Assembly (NCBI GenBank): GCA_934591845.1
Contig: CAKTPO010000007.1
Location: 26,797-90,796, forward strand
Reading direction: 5' to 3'
Source: an uncultured Oscillospiraceae bacterium
Lineage (GTDB): Bacteria > Bacillota > Clostridia > Oscillospirales > Oscillospiraceae
Length of the DNA: 64,000 nucleotides
The notes under the pieces were generated by a model. The model ran no database searches. It had not been told where the DNA came from and saw nothing but the letters and a program-made list of their open reading frames with translations. Shown here piece by piece: positions 40,319 to 48,784 of the stretch (position 1 is its first letter; every line of letters begins with the position of its first letter). The translations under genes were made by a program, and so were the position numbers.

Positions 40319-41451
40319 GGCAGTTCCTCCCCAATGGATTCCATCAGCTGCTGTACAAAGGAGCGCTGGGTATCGCTCATAGGCTGATTGTTTTGGCTTT
40401 CGTATAGCGCATCAAACAGTTCCAGAGGGTTTTTCTGCCGGACGTCCTCGGCGCAGTCCAGAATCTGGTTGGTTCTGGTGCGGGTGTTGTCGTAGCTCAG
40501 CTGCAAGTGGTTGGGATAAATCAGCCGCAGCTTTCCGCTGGCATCGGGAATATCCTCCTCGTCGGTGAGGATGATGTGCAGATAGTCCTGGGTGGCGGTG
40601 CCTTCGTAATAGGCTCTGTCCGTCAGTTCCTTGAAACTGCCCCGAATCTCCCGCAGGTCGTGGCGGGGAACCAGGGGAATCAAATCCAGATGGAGTTCCC
40701 CCTTTTCCCTCAGTTCAACAACGGTCACGCTTTTGTGGTGGGCTGCTTCGGAGAAGGAATACTTAAGGGGCGTTCCGCAGTAGCGGATGCGGTTGGAGCC
40801 CACATTCTGGGGCCCATGAAGATGGCCCAGGGCCACATAGTCAAAGTCCGCAAACACCCCGGCATCCACATTGTCCGTGCCCCCCACAGAGCGCACTTCC
40901 GACTCACAGGTGGTGGCACCGGTGACAAACTGATGGGTCAAAAGCACATTCCGCTTGCGCTTGTCCAGGGCCATATGGGAAATGGCGACGGCGCAGGCAT
41001 CGGAATAGCTTTCTATGTCCTCCTCCGGAAAAAACGGCCGGACGTGCACCGGCTTCAGGAAGGGCAAAAGCCAGAAATACACCGGCCCAAATTGGTCTTC
41101 CAGAGTGATGGGCTCCACCTTGCCATTGTACACCGGGGAAATGTGAATGCCGCTGCCCTCCATCAGCCGGTTCCCAAAAGCCAACCGCTCCGGGCTGTCG
41201 TGGTTGCCGCTGATCACCAAAACCGGAAGCCGCCGCTGGGCCAGACGGCATAGAAAATCATCAAAAACCGTAACAGCCTCCGCCGAGGGAACGCTCTTGT
41301 CGTAAACGTCCCCGGAAATCAGCAACACATCCGGCTGGGTGTCCTGGATGATTTGAAGAATTTGCAGCAAAATCCCTTCCTGCTCCTCCAACATGGAAAC
41401 CTCATTGACCCGCTTCCCCAGATGCAGGTCCGATAGATGGATCAATTTCAT
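40315..41451 (-). CDS. sbcD: Exonuclease subunit SbcD (Mre11-like nuclease)
   Basis: A 378-residue Mn2+-dependent nuclease with the metallophosphoesterase motifs HLSDLHLGKRV, ISGDVYDKSVPSAEAV, ISGNHDSPERLAFG, LLTHQFV and ALGHLHGPQ, followed by the capping domain and a helical C-terminus that binds the SbcC coiled coil. It is upstream of and overlaps sbcC. Normal length. Confidence 0.97.
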   Translation of the reverse strand: MKLIHLSDLHLGKRVNEVSMLEEQEGILLQILQIIQDTQPDVLLISGDVYDKSVPSAEAVTVFDDFLCRLAQRRLPVLVISGNHDSPERLAFGNRLMEGSGIHISPVYNGKVEPITLEDQFGPVYFWLLPFLKPVHVRPFFPEEDIESYSDACAVAISHMALDKRKRNVLLTHQFVTGATTCESEVRSVGGTDNVDAGVFADFDYVALGHLHGPQNVGSNRIRYCGTPLKYSFSEAAHHKSVTVVELREKGELHLDLIPLVPRHDLREIRGSFKELTDRAYYEGTATQDYLHIILTDEEDIPDASGKLRLIYPNHLQLSYDNTRTRTNQILDCAEDVRQKNPLELFDALYESQNNQPMSDTQRSFVQQLMESIGEELP

Positions 41452-41486
41452 TGGTACGCTCCTTGTGGTTGCCGGCCTTCAAAATT

Positions 41487-41762
41487 TCATAGCATTAAAT
41501 GGAATTCATAATGTTCCTCAAGCTTCATCAGTCGCCTATTTTGTTCTAGCGTTATAGTCCCCAAAACAATTGTTCCAATGGAACTGGTTATCGCACCATA
41601 AAAAGCCAGGATGTCAGATTCATCCCATGATGTTACGATTATTGGATACTTTTTACCAATCCAATAGGCCAGTTGTATCAGCATAGGATTAAATATTACG
41701 AGAATCAATACCAATATAATTATACTTTTGCGGCTGAGAAGATTGTTTCTTGTTTTTTTCAC
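41487..41762 (-). CDS. Small two-span membrane protein (91 aa), perhaps truncated
   Basis: Two hydrophobic helices (about 13-35 and 50-68) joined by KKYPIIVTSWDESDILAFYG, then a charged tail EQNRRLMKLEEHYEFHLML. I recall longer Firmicutes membrane proteins that begin this way and continue after the EQNRRL helix, so this copy may have lost its C-terminus. It is AT-richer than its neighbours. It has its own promoter (41829-41857) and an aggagg ribosome site. Function unknown. Confidence 0.65.
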   Translation of the reverse strand: MKKTRNNLLSRKSIIILVLILVIFNPMLIQLAYWIGKKYPIIVTSWDESDILAFYGAITSSIGTIVLGTITLEQNRRLMKLEEHYEFHLML

Positions 41763-41828
41763 CTATGTGTCCCTCCTCATCTCGGTGGCCTTTCATGGGA
41801 AAAAACTTATCCTGAATTATTCTCCTTT

Positions 41829-41857
41829 AGTGTAACACATTTTGCCCGGTAACTCAA
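41829..41857 (-). promoter_or_regulatory. Promoter of the 91-aa membrane protein gene
   Basis: On the minus strand TTGAGT (41852-41857), 17 bp, TACACT (41829-41834), about 66 bases before the start codon at 41762. Between 41858 and 42116 I see only repeat sequence and no gene. Confidence 0.65.
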
Positions 41858-42036
41858 CGTGAAGTGCGCAATTTTTACGCTAACTATAGGCACTGTAAGT
41901 TTAGAGACTCACAACAAACATCGGGAACAGTCCACGACTGCTCCCAAAATGGATGTTTTCATCGCTTCGTCCGTTCCTTTGTCCGATGTCTGACGGCCTA
42001 ATCTTTGATTCCAAAGAGGGGTTATCCGGAAGGGGC

Positions 42037-42062
42037 GGAACGGCACATAGGCCGTTCTCTAC
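42037..42062. repeat. Solo end of the 26-bp inverted-repeat element
   Basis: A single copy (25 of 26 bases) of the end found at 16959-16984 and 18924-18949, followed like them by ggtttcgctg and a run of G. It lies 55 bp upstream of the first sigK-fragment repeat. Confidence 0.75.
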
Positions 42063-42116
42063 GGTTTCGCTGATGGGGGCACTTTTTGAACCGAGGTGTT
42101 CCGGGGACGGGCTTAT

Positions 42117-42501
42117 CCGTCGGAATATCCGTGGGAAATGGGCAATAGGGTAGTGCTGAGGTGAAGACAATGTTTGCAAGTGTCTGGCTGCAGCTCAGCG
42201 GCCTGTTCTACTCCCTGCAGCTCCACTCCGGCTCTTTCCCCAAACCGTTGACCCCCGAGGAAGAATGCCACTACCTGGAACGGGCCGCCCAAGGGGATTT
42301 GGAGGCCAGAAACATCCTGGTGGAACGGAATCTGCGGCTGGTGACCCATGTGATGAAAACAGATGATACACGGGAAAACTTTCTGTGGCGGACAGATGGA
42401 AGCACGGTGTCCGTGTGCGGCAATCGGACTGCGAAAATTTACTGGAATGCGGTGCTTAACGAATAAAGGACAAACCCGGCAAGGTTTTGATACTTGCCGG
42501 G
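42117..42501 (+). repeat. sigK: sigK-5'-fragment repeat unit, copy 1
   Basis: A dispersed unit: a leader (ccgtcggaatatccgtggga), gtagtgctgaggtgaag, 63 codons of sigma-K N-terminus starting at 42170 (MFASVWLQLSGLFYSLQLHS ... LVTHVMK), about 100 bp of unrelated sequence ending gcgaaaatttactggaatgc, and a hairpin (cccggcaag / cttgccggg, 42475-42501). Here the frame stays open to 42466. The sigma-K homology (FPKPLTPEEECHYLERAAQG, DLEARNILVERNLRLV) stops just before region 2.2, so no functional sigma factor can be made. Copies 2 and 3 are at 54761 and 61231. Confidence 0.85.
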
Positions 42502-42547
42502 CGGTGTCATTGTGTGGGGAAGTGCTTTGAGTGGCGGAATCGTCGCT

Positions 42548-44149
42548 TTATTTCTGGTTCAGGAGGGCGTTCATGTCTTCTTCCGGTGTAGTAATAGGCG
42601 CAATGCCATAGTTTTCCACCAGGAAGTTCAGAATATTGGGGGACAAAAACGCCGGGAGAGAGGGACCAAGGCGGATGTTTTTAATACCGAGATGCAGAAG
42701 AGTCAGCAGGATACAGACCGCTTTCTGCTCATACCAGGACAGAACGAAGGAGAGCGGAAGTTCATTTACAGAACATCCAAAAGCCTCCGCAAGTGCCACG
42801 GCAACCTGAATTGCGCCGTAGGCATCATTACACTGGCCCATATCCATCAGCCGGGGCAGACCGCCGATTTCTCCCAGATCAAGATCGTTGAAACGGAATT
42901 TTCCACAGGCCAGGGTGAGGATGATGCTGTCGGGAGGGGTCTGTTTCACGAATTCTGTGTAATAGTTTCGGCCCGGCTTCGCACCGTCACAACCGGCAAC
43001 CAGGAAGAAATGGCGGATGGCACCGGATTTTACGGCTTCTACGACTGTACCCGCATGGGATAGGATGGCTGCATGACCAAAACCGGTTGTCACTGTCGTG
43101 CCGCCATTGATACCGGAGAATTGCCGGTCTTCTTTGTAGCCGCCCAGTTCCAGTGCTTTTTCGATAACCGGCGTAAAATCCTTCTGTTCGTCAATATGAA
43201 CAGCACCCGGAAAAGCAACTACTTCTGTTGTAAATACTCTGTCTGCATAGCTGTTTTTGGGCGGCATCAGGCAGTTGGTGGTGTAGAGGATTGGGGCGGG
43301 AAGATCATCAAATTCCTGTTGCTGATTTTGCCATGCGGTTCCGAAATGTCCTTTCAGGTGAGCGTATTTTTTTAAGAAGGGGTAGGCATGGGCCGGGAGC
43401 ATTTCACCGTGGGTGTAGATGTTGATCCCTTTTCCCTGGGTTTGTTCCAGCAAAAGCTGAAGGTCCTTCAGATCATGACCGGTCACAACGATAAACGGCC
43501 CTTTTTCTACGGCAAGGGTCACAGCGGTCGGTTCCGGTGTCCCATAGGTCTGTGTATTGGCCTTGTCCAGAAGTGCCATGCACTTCAAGTTGATTTCTCC
43601 GACTTTCAGCACGGTAGGAAGCAGCCGTTCGATACTTTCTTCATAACCGATTCTAAATAGGGCTTCGCAGAAAAACTGATCCACTTCGGCATCTTCATAA
43701 TTCAGAACACTTGCATGATAAGCATAGGCTGCCATTCCGCGAATCCCGAACAGAATAAGCGATTTCAAGGAACGGATATCTTCATCGGCATTCCACAGCT
43801 GCCGCATATCGTATTCGTCTGTCTTACCGCAGGGGGACTGACAGCTGCTGCAATCGGGAACCAGCCGCTCTTTCTCGGCTCTGACTTTTTGTATCATCTT
43901 TTCAATGGCCGCATTGTCAAAGCTCACGTTTGTAACTGTCGTAAACAGCCCTTCAATGATGACCTGCCCGGTCCTTTTGGAAATGGTTTCCGCACCATCG
44001 ACTGCTCTTGCCAGACCAATCAACGCACCTGTCAGTTCATCCTGCAATTTTGCGGTGTCTGCCTTTTTCCCACAGACACCGGCACTTCCTGTGCATCCCG
44101 TACATCCGACTGTCTGCTCGCACTGAAAACAAAACATCTTCTGCTCCAT
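42548..44149 (-). CDS. hcp: Hybrid cluster protein (hydroxylamine/NO reductase)
   Basis: A 533-residue class I hybrid cluster protein that reduces hydroxylamine and, in vivo, probably nitric oxide, protecting anaerobes from nitrosative stress. The N-terminal Cys motif for the cubane cluster is FCFQCEQTVGCTGCTGSAGV; hybrid-cluster ligands lie in GHDLKDLQLLLEQT, NCLMPP, VAGCDGAKPGRNYYTEF, LTLACGKFRFN and the later GQCNDAYGA / WYEQKAVCILL segments. It is downstream of a ferredoxin partner (16-base gap) and opposite a Crp/Fnr regulator, the usual Clostridia arrangement. Confidence 0.97.
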   Translation of the reverse strand: MEQKMFCFQCEQTVGCTGCTGSAGVCGKKADTAKLQDELTGALIGLARAVDGAETISKRTGQVIIEGLFTTVTNVSFDNAAIEKMIQKVRAEKERLVPDCSSCQSPCGKTDEYDMRQLWNADEDIRSLKSLILFGIRGMAAYAYHASVLNYEDAEVDQFFCEALFRIGYEESIERLLPTVLKVGEINLKCMALLDKANTQTYGTPEPTAVTLAVEKGPFIVVTGHDLKDLQLLLEQTQGKGINIYTHGEMLPAHAYPFLKKYAHLKGHFGTAWQNQQQEFDDLPAPILYTTNCLMPPKNSYADRVFTTEVVAFPGAVHIDEQKDFTPVIEKALELGGYKEDRQFSGINGGTTVTTGFGHAAILSHAGTVVEAVKSGAIRHFFLVAGCDGAKPGRNYYTEFVKQTPPDSIILTLACGKFRFNDLDLGEIGGLPRLMDMGQCNDAYGAIQVAVALAEAFGCSVNELPLSFVLSWYEQKAVCILLTLLHLGIKNIRLGPSLPAFLSPNILNFLVENYGIAPITTPEEDMNALLNQK

Positions 44150-44164
44150 AGTTGTATGCTCCTT

Positions 44165-44884
44165 TTACTCTATAATTTTACCGTCAATACTGATGGTGAC
44201 GACCTGCCAGGGGATGAATTTCCCGCTGTTTTGAAGTGCTTTCTTGGCCGCCATCTCCAGACCGCCGCAGCAGGGAACTTCCATTCTTACAATGGTTACG
44301 CTTTGAATGTCGTTACCTTGAATGATTGCGGTCAGCTTTTCGCTGTAATCCACCTGGTCCAATTTGGGGCAGCCGATGAGGGTCAGCTTGTTCCGGATAA
44401 AATCCTGGTGAAAGCTTGCGTAGGCATAGGCGGTGCAATCAGCGGCAATTAAAAGCTTTGCGCCGTTAAAATAGGGTGCGCTGACCGGTGCCAGCTTGAT
44501 TTGTACCGGCCAGTTCCGGAGTGCGGACATCTGTGCTGGGTTAGGAGCGGAGATGTCGGTCTCGAATGCTGCCGGACGCTGGATCTGCATGCTTTTCGCA
44601 CCGGGGCAGCCCATGTGTTTGGATGCTGCCTGGTTTTTGACAAATGCTTTTTCCTGGGCTTCTTTTACGGCTTTCTCATCGTATGCGGGTGCTTCCCGTT
44701 CTTCAAAGGAAATGGCTCCTGTTGGGCATTCCGGGAGACAGTCGCCCAGCCCGTCGCAGAAGTGTTCTCTCACCAATGCGGCTTTGCCGTTTATGATCTC
44801 AATGGCCCCTTCGTGGCAGGCCTTGGCACAGGCACCGCACCCGTTGCAGCGTTCATGGTCGATCCGAATAATTTTTCTTATCAT
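44165..44884 (-). CDS. 4Fe-4S ferredoxin-domain protein, Hcp partner
   Basis: A 239-residue protein with an N-terminal bacterial ferredoxin domain (CNGCGACAKACHEGAI and CDGLGDCLPECPTGAI) followed by a C-terminal domain carrying LIAADCTAYAYASFHQDFIR, GCPKLDQVDYSEKL and EVPCCGGLE. Proteins of this kind sit beside hcp in many Firmicutes and probably deliver electrons to Hcp. The start at 44884 follows acggaggtcaaaaaa. It is the first gene of the hcp operon. Confidence 0.9.
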   Translation of the reverse strand: MIRKIIRIDHERCNGCGACAKACHEGAIEIINGKAALVREHFCDGLGDCLPECPTGAISFEEREAPAYDEKAVKEAQEKAFVKNQAASKHMGCPGAKSMQIQRPAAFETDISAPNPAQMSALRNWPVQIKLAPVSAPYFNGAKLLIAADCTAYAYASFHQDFIRNKLTLIGCPKLDQVDYSEKLTAIIQGNDIQSVTIVRMEVPCCGGLEMAAKKALQNSGKFIPWQVVTISIDGKIIE

Positions 44885-44942
44885 TTTTTTGACCTCCGTC
44901 AGTAGCATTTCTTGTTTTTCTGTTAGAATTATAGTATTATAA

Positions 44943-44955
44943 ATACAACTTGTAT
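44943..44955. promoter_or_regulatory. Palindromic operator in the hcp/regulator divergent promoter
   Basis: ATACAA-C-TTGTAT, a perfect dyad midway between the hcp operon and the Crp/Fnr regulator. On the minus strand a TATAAT (44928-44933) lies beside it. Likely binding site of the adjacent regulator; not the same as the TGTGAC boxes at 51.4 and 52.1 kb. Confidence 0.55.
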
Positions 44956-44983
44956 GTTTGATTTCCAACATGGAGGGATGATT

Positions 44984-45682
44984 TTGAAAAAATATTTGCC
45001 CATTCTCAGAAACAGTCCGTTTTTCAAAGGCCTTACGGACCAAGAAATCCTGTCCATCCTGCATTGCGTAAACGCAACAACTGTTTTCAAAGAACGGGAT
45101 TCTTATATTTTCAGAGCGGGAGACGCCACCGAGGTCATGGGGCTGGTGGTGTCAGGCGGTGTCCTCATTATTCAGGAAGACCTTTGGGGGCATCGGAACA
45201 TTCTGTCCAAGTGCCACGCCGGTGACTTCTTTGGGGAACCCTATGCGGCCAGCCCCGGAGCCATTCTGAATATCAGCGTGGTAGCGGACGAGGATTGCGA
45301 GATCATCTTCTTAAACGTCCAGAGACTGCTGGTCTCCTGCCCGACAGCCTGCGAACACCACCAGAAGCTGATCCGCAACCTGGTCAGTGTGCTGGCCAAT
45401 AAAATCCTGGTTTTTAACGATAAAATCACCCATGTTGGCAAGCGAACCACCAGGGATAAACTGCTGTCTTATCTGTCGGCAGAGTCCACCAGACATTCGT
45501 CTCTCTCCTTCGATATTCCCTTTGACCGGCAGCAGTTGGCAGACTACCTTTGCATTGACCGCGCGGCAATGTCTACGGAGATTTCCAGGCTGCAAAAAGA
45601 AGGGCTTCTAAAAACCAATAGAAATCATTTTGAGTTGACCCTATGCAACAGTTCGACATCTGAAAAAACAGAAGCGTTCTAG
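44984..45682 (+). CDS. Crp/Fnr-family regulator of the hcp operon
   Basis: A 232-residue regulator with an N-terminal cyclic-nucleotide-binding-type beta roll (about 1-120), a dimerisation helix and a C-terminal helix-turn-helix (about 165-215; DRQQLADYLCIDRAAMSTEI). TTG at 44984 is preferred as start because ggaggg lies six bases before it; the ATG at 44978 directly abuts that site. No four-Cys Fnr cluster motif is evident, so it may use haem (HcpR-like) or another ligand to sense NO. Divergent from hcp, which it should control. Confidence 0.9.
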   Translation: MKKYLPILRNSPFFKGLTDQEILSILHCVNATTVFKERDSYIFRAGDATEVMGLVVSGGVLIIQEDLWGHRNILSKCHAGDFFGEPYAASPGAILNISVVADEDCEIIFLNVQRLLVSCPTACEHHQKLIRNLVSVLANKILVFNDKITHVGKRTTRDKLLSYLSAESTRHSSLSFDIPFDRQQLADYLCIDRAAMSTEISRLQKEGLLKTNRNHFELTLCNSSTSEKTEAF

Positions 45683-45707
45683 TCCGTCCCATAAAGTTAT
45701 ATAAAAA

Positions 45708-45733
45708 CGGAGTGGGCATTTTCGCCCACTCCG
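45708..45733. terminator. Terminator between regulator and toxin genes
   Basis: A perfect 10-bp stem (cggagtgggc / gcccactccg) with a 6-nt T-rich loop, lying between convergent genes; the minus strand continues with GTTTTT. Confidence 0.85.
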
Positions 45734-45736
45734 AAA

Positions 45737-46039
45737 TCATAGCAGCTGTTTATAGTCTCTTTTGGCGTATAGAATTCTCCGAATCTGAACAACGGAACCG
45801 ACGATCACATAAAAAACCAGGTAATTTCCTACTACGAGATAGCGGTAGCCCTTGGCGGCCAACGCCAGGTCTCTGGGGCGAGGGCAGCGTTCCGGCATTG
45901 TGGACAGGCTGGCAATTTCGCTGACAAGTCTGTCATAATAATTCAGGGCCGCTTCTTTGGAAAGGGTATTGAGGTAATCGATCACATCCATAAGGTCCTG
46001 CTGCGCAGTGGGGAAAATGCGAACATCATACTGTTCCAT
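45737..46039 (-). CDS. RelE/ParE-family toxin
   Basis: A 100-residue toxin of the RelE/ParE fold (YDVRIFPTAQQDLMDVIDYL, GYRYLVVGNYLVFYVI, VQIRRILYAKRDYKQLL). RelE members cut ribosome-bound mRNA and ParE members poison gyrase; sequence alone does not settle which. The C-terminal R-x-I-L-Y-x-K-R-DY favours the RelE/YoeB side. The start at 46039 lies inside the 3' end of the antitoxin gene (14-base overlap), typical coupling. Confidence 0.92.
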   Translation of the reverse strand: MEQYDVRIFPTAQQDLMDVIDYLNTLSKEAALNYYDRLVSEIASLSTMPERCPRPRDLALAAKGYRYLVVGNYLVFYVIVGSVVQIRRILYAKRDYKQLL

Positions 46040-46298
46040 GGATACGCTCCCGCATTTGCTTGGCAACCGTCATAAAATCCTCCCCGACTGCACCGGAGGA
46101 GATTTCTGCTTCCGCAACCGCCAGCTTGCCGTACAAGTCGATCAGTGCCATTTGACGTTCATATTCTTCGATGTTCATAACAACCATATCACCAGTGCCG
46201 TTTCGTGTGATATAAACAGGCTCCCTGCTTTGGCGGCAGAAATCCGAAATATCATTGGCACTGTTTCTCAAATCAGAAATGGGGCGGATACTGGGCAT
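46026..46298 (-). CDS. Phd/YefM-family antitoxin
   Basis: A 90-residue antitoxin: N-terminal DNA-binding domain (SIRPISDLRNSANDISDFCR, EPVYITRNGTGDMVVMNIEE) and a C-terminal helix that wraps the toxin. The start at 46298 is preferred because aaaggag is eight bases before it. It neutralises and autoregulates with the toxin at 45737. Confidence 0.92.
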   Translation of the reverse strand: MPSIRPISDLRNSANDISDFCRQSREPVYITRNGTGDMVVMNIEEYERQMALIDLYGKLAVAEAEISSGAVGEDFMTVAKQMRERIHGTV

Positions 46299-46368
46299 TG
46301 TCATCACTCCTTTGCGTTTTTAGTATAGCAAAATTATGAGTAAATATCAATACGTATTTTGGTACAGA

Positions 46369-46430
46369 TTGCGGTTCGTGTTTCCGTGTGGCATCACTTC
46401 GTAGATAGTATATACTATTCGTTACGAATA
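46369..46430 (-). pseudogene. Relic of an AbrB-like antitoxin promoter and 5' end
   Basis: On the minus strand this stretch aligns with the intact operator and start of the antitoxin at 56242-56822: a related dyad (ATTCG-TTA-CGAAT here at 46417-46429, ATTCG-ATA-CGAAT there), the gatag/gtatac block, and ggaaacacgaac encoding ETRT. The start codon position reads ACG instead of TTG, and similarity is lost after about 10 codons. The rest of the gap 46299-46564 holds nothing recognisable. Confidence 0.6.
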
Positions 46431-46564
46431 TACTTCTTTTGCAACATCAAAAAATGGAGGCTTTGATTGCCGGATAAGTGCGGTTTATTGGACCTTTTCT
46501 TTTGTATCATCGAACCGCAAAGAAAAAGACGCATTTCTTGAACGGATACTCTCCCATGTTTGAT

Positions 46565-47611
46565 TTAATTTAATCTGAAATAACAGGTGTTTTTTCCTTT
46601 TCCCTCTTTTTCTAGCTCACCGACGGCAACCAGTTTACGCAAAGCCCCCTCAATGGAGCTGTCGCTGATCGTCGGGCATAGCTCACGGATATCCTGTTTG
46701 CTGAACCGCCCGATTTTATTCCTGCTTGCTCTGCGTACCATTTCCAGTGCGGGTAGTTTTGTTTCCACAAGTGCCATACGGTCTTCAAAGTCTTTATAGG
46801 CAGAGAGAATCGTTCCAAGAAGGTACTTGATAAAGGGAACGGCATCCTCTGTACCTTCGTGCCAACCGGTCTGGGAGCGTGCAAGCGCATCATAGTACAG
46901 GTCTTTGTTTTTGGCTATTTTGGCTTCCAGAGAGATATACCTACCTACATAAAACCCACTCCGATACAGAAGCAGCGTCGTGAGCAATCGGCTCATTCTT
47001 CCGTTCCCGTCATTAAAAGGATGGATACACAGAAAGTCATGGATGAAAACCGGGATGGCAATCAGCGGCTCAAGTTCCATATTTCCAATCACACGGTTAT
47101 ACTCCTCACAAATCCGGTCCAGAGCTTCCGGTGTTTCATATGGGGCAAGCGGTGTAAACAGGGTTTCGACATGACCGTCTGGATAGGTGGCACTGATATA
47201 ATTCTGCACGGCCTTGGTTCGCCCTGCAATGGGGTTGTTCATATGGCTGTACAAAATTTTGTGGAGCTGTAGGATGTAGTTTTGCGTAATGGGAATCGCA
47301 TCAAAGCTCTCATGAATAATACGCAGCACATCACGGTACCCTGCGATTTCCTGCTCGTCACGGTTTCTCGGTGTTGTTTTCTCCTCAACCAGTTGCCGGA
47401 TTCGTGTATTCGTAGTAACGATTCCTTCAATGGCATTCGAGGCCTCGGTACTTTGTACCGTTGCGATTTCAATGAGCTTTTCCAGTTCTTCCGGCCGCTG
47501 CTTCAAATACAGTTCCTGTTTCCCTGCTTCCTTGTATATGGCTGCAATCAATCCCAGAATATCCGAATCCCATTTCTGATTCTTGATTGCAGAGTAATGA
47601 AAGAGTCTCAT
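46565..47611 (-). CDS. Fic-family AMPylase-like protein
   Basis: A 348-residue Fic protein (adenylyl- or nucleotidyl-transferase acting on proteins). The core motif is HPFNDGNGRMSR (consensus HxFxxGNGRxxR), and the N-terminal inhibitory helix has STEASNAIEG (consensus S/TxxxE), making it a self-inhibited class II enzyme. The C-terminal ~70 residues form a winged helix (FSKQDIRELCPTISDSSIEG), so it may bind its own promoter. Upstream are repeated agggaat/attccct elements (about 47655-47735). Not clearly a toxin: no separate FicA-type antitoxin gene is seen. Confidence 0.93.
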   Translation of the reverse strand: MRLFHYSAIKNQKWDSDILGLIAAIYKEAGKQELYLKQRPEELEKLIEIATVQSTEASNAIEGIVTTNTRIRQLVEEKTTPRNRDEQEIAGYRDVLRIIHESFDAIPITQNYILQLHKILYSHMNNPIAGRTKAVQNYISATYPDGHVETLFTPLAPYETPEALDRICEEYNRVIGNMELEPLIAIPVFIHDFLCIHPFNDGNGRMSRLLTTLLLYRSGFYVGRYISLEAKIAKNKDLYYDALARSQTGWHEGTEDAVPFIKYLLGTILSAYKDFEDRMALVETKLPALEMVRRASRNKIGRFSKQDIRELCPTISDSSIEGALRKLVAVGELEKEGKGKNTCYFRLN

Positions 47612-47654
47612 TTCCTTACCTCCCTCCTGATTCCCTTAAATATTACCACAGAAT

Positions 47655-47735
47655 AAGGGAATGGTCAATGGATTGTGCGATAATTCCCTTATTATTATAT
47701 CGGGAATGAGGGAATTATATTCCAGGTGTCAGGTA
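47655..47735. promoter_or_regulatory. Repeated agggaat/attccct elements upstream of fic
   Basis: Within 80 bp between the divergent fic and tag genes the motif AAGGGAAT or its complement occurs several times (aataagggaat, aattccctta, tcgggaatgagggaattata). This spacing suggests binding sites, possibly for the winged helix of the Fic protein. Confidence 0.4.
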
Positions 47736-47858
47736 AACAGCAGCCTCAAATAGGCAAAAACGACGAATACGATCCGGACACTATGATTTTGATTACTTGT
47801 CTGATATAATGACACCAGGTTGAAAACTTGGTTATAGAGCAAAGGAGCTGAAATACAG

Positions 47859-48425
47859 ATGGAATGGTCAGACGGAAAGAAACGCTGCTGTTGGGCAAAC
47901 CCCAAAAATGAACGGTACATCCGTTACCATGATGAAGAATGGGGCGTTCCCGTCTATGATGATGGGAAGCTGTTTGAAATGCTGGTGCTGGAATGCTTTC
48001 AGGCCGGGCTGTCCTGGGAGTGTGTTCTGAATAAGCGGGAGGCGTTTCGGGAAGCCTTCGATGGGTTTGACCTGGATACGGTCTGCGCATACGGGGAGGA
48101 CAAGCTGGAAGCCCTGAGAAATGACCCTGGAATCATTAGGAATCGGCTGAAAATACAGGCGGCCGTTACCAATGCCCGGGTGTTTCGTGAAATACAGGGG
48201 GAATATGGCAGCTTTTCCGGGTATCTCTGGCACTGGACCGAGGGAAAAGTGGCCTACGAAACCGGGCTGACACATTCGGAGCTTTCAGACCGGATTTCAA
48301 AGGACCTAAAGAAACGGGGCATGAAATTTGTTGGGACGACGGTGATCTACGCATATTTGCAGGCAGTCGGTGTGATCTATTCTCACGATGGGGGCTGCTT
48401 TTTAGAGCAAAAAACAGTGGTATAG
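47859..48425 (+). CDS. tag: DNA-3-methyladenine glycosylase I
   Basis: A 188-residue base-excision repair enzyme that removes 3-methyladenine. The zinc-binding start is RCCWANPKNERYIRYHDEEW, with the partner His/Cys at the end in VIYSHDGGCF; the helix-hairpin-helix core (LSWECVLNKREAFREAFDGF; NDPGIIRNRLKIQAAVTNA) is intact. Normal length. Confidence 0.97.
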   Translation: MEWSDGKKRCCWANPKNERYIRYHDEEWGVPVYDDGKLFEMLVLECFQAGLSWECVLNKREAFREAFDGFDLDTVCAYGEDKLEALRNDPGIIRNRLKIQAAVTNARVFREIQGEYGSFSGYLWHWTEGKVAYETGLTHSELSDRISKDLKKRGMKFVGTTVIYAYLQAVGVIYSHDGGCFLEQKTVV

Positions 48426-48439
48426 AGAGATGCATGTAA

Positions 48440-48694
48440 ATGAAATGGGCGGACTACTACAAGCGATATGATGAATGGCAAGAAAGCACACAATACAGCC
48501 GCTTGGCTTCCATCACGGATTTTGGGCCGGAGGGAAGCCCCTCGGCGGAAATTGCGGACTGCACTCAGTTTGTAGAATCACGCACCGCCGCAAGCATCAT
48601 CCGCCGTGCCTTGGCCGCTGGTACTATGGACACGGACATACAGATGGCTGCGAATTCCGCGGCAACGGCGGCAGCAGGGGCAAGTGCCACATAG
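48440..48694 (+). CDS. Small conserved hypothetical protein (84 aa)
   Basis: An 84-residue protein, MKWADYYKRYDEWQESTQYS at the start, then RLASITDFGPEGSPSAEIAD. The N-terminal ~60 residues match a short protein I recall in Clostridia next to unrelated genes; the Ala-rich end (AANSAATAAAGASAT) may be a replaced or degraded C-terminus. It is 14 bases after tag and in the same direction, so probably co-transcribed. Function unknown. Confidence 0.6.
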   Translation: MKWADYYKRYDEWQESTQYSRLASITDFGPEGSPSAEIADCTQFVESRTAASIIRRALAAGTMDTDIQMAANSAATAAAGASAT

Positions 48695-48784
48695 ATTGGG
48701 GTCAGAGCTTTTTCACTATAAAGAACAAAGATTGCTTTTTATGCAACAAAATTCTGAAAAGCTTATTACATTATAGATTTTCAC

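Noticed and set aside
42170..42466. Functional short sigma factor from sigK fragment 1
   Set aside because: Only the region before 2.2 is present; core-binding and DNA-binding regions are missing. Kept as a repeat; a regulatory peptide cannot be excluded but is not supported.
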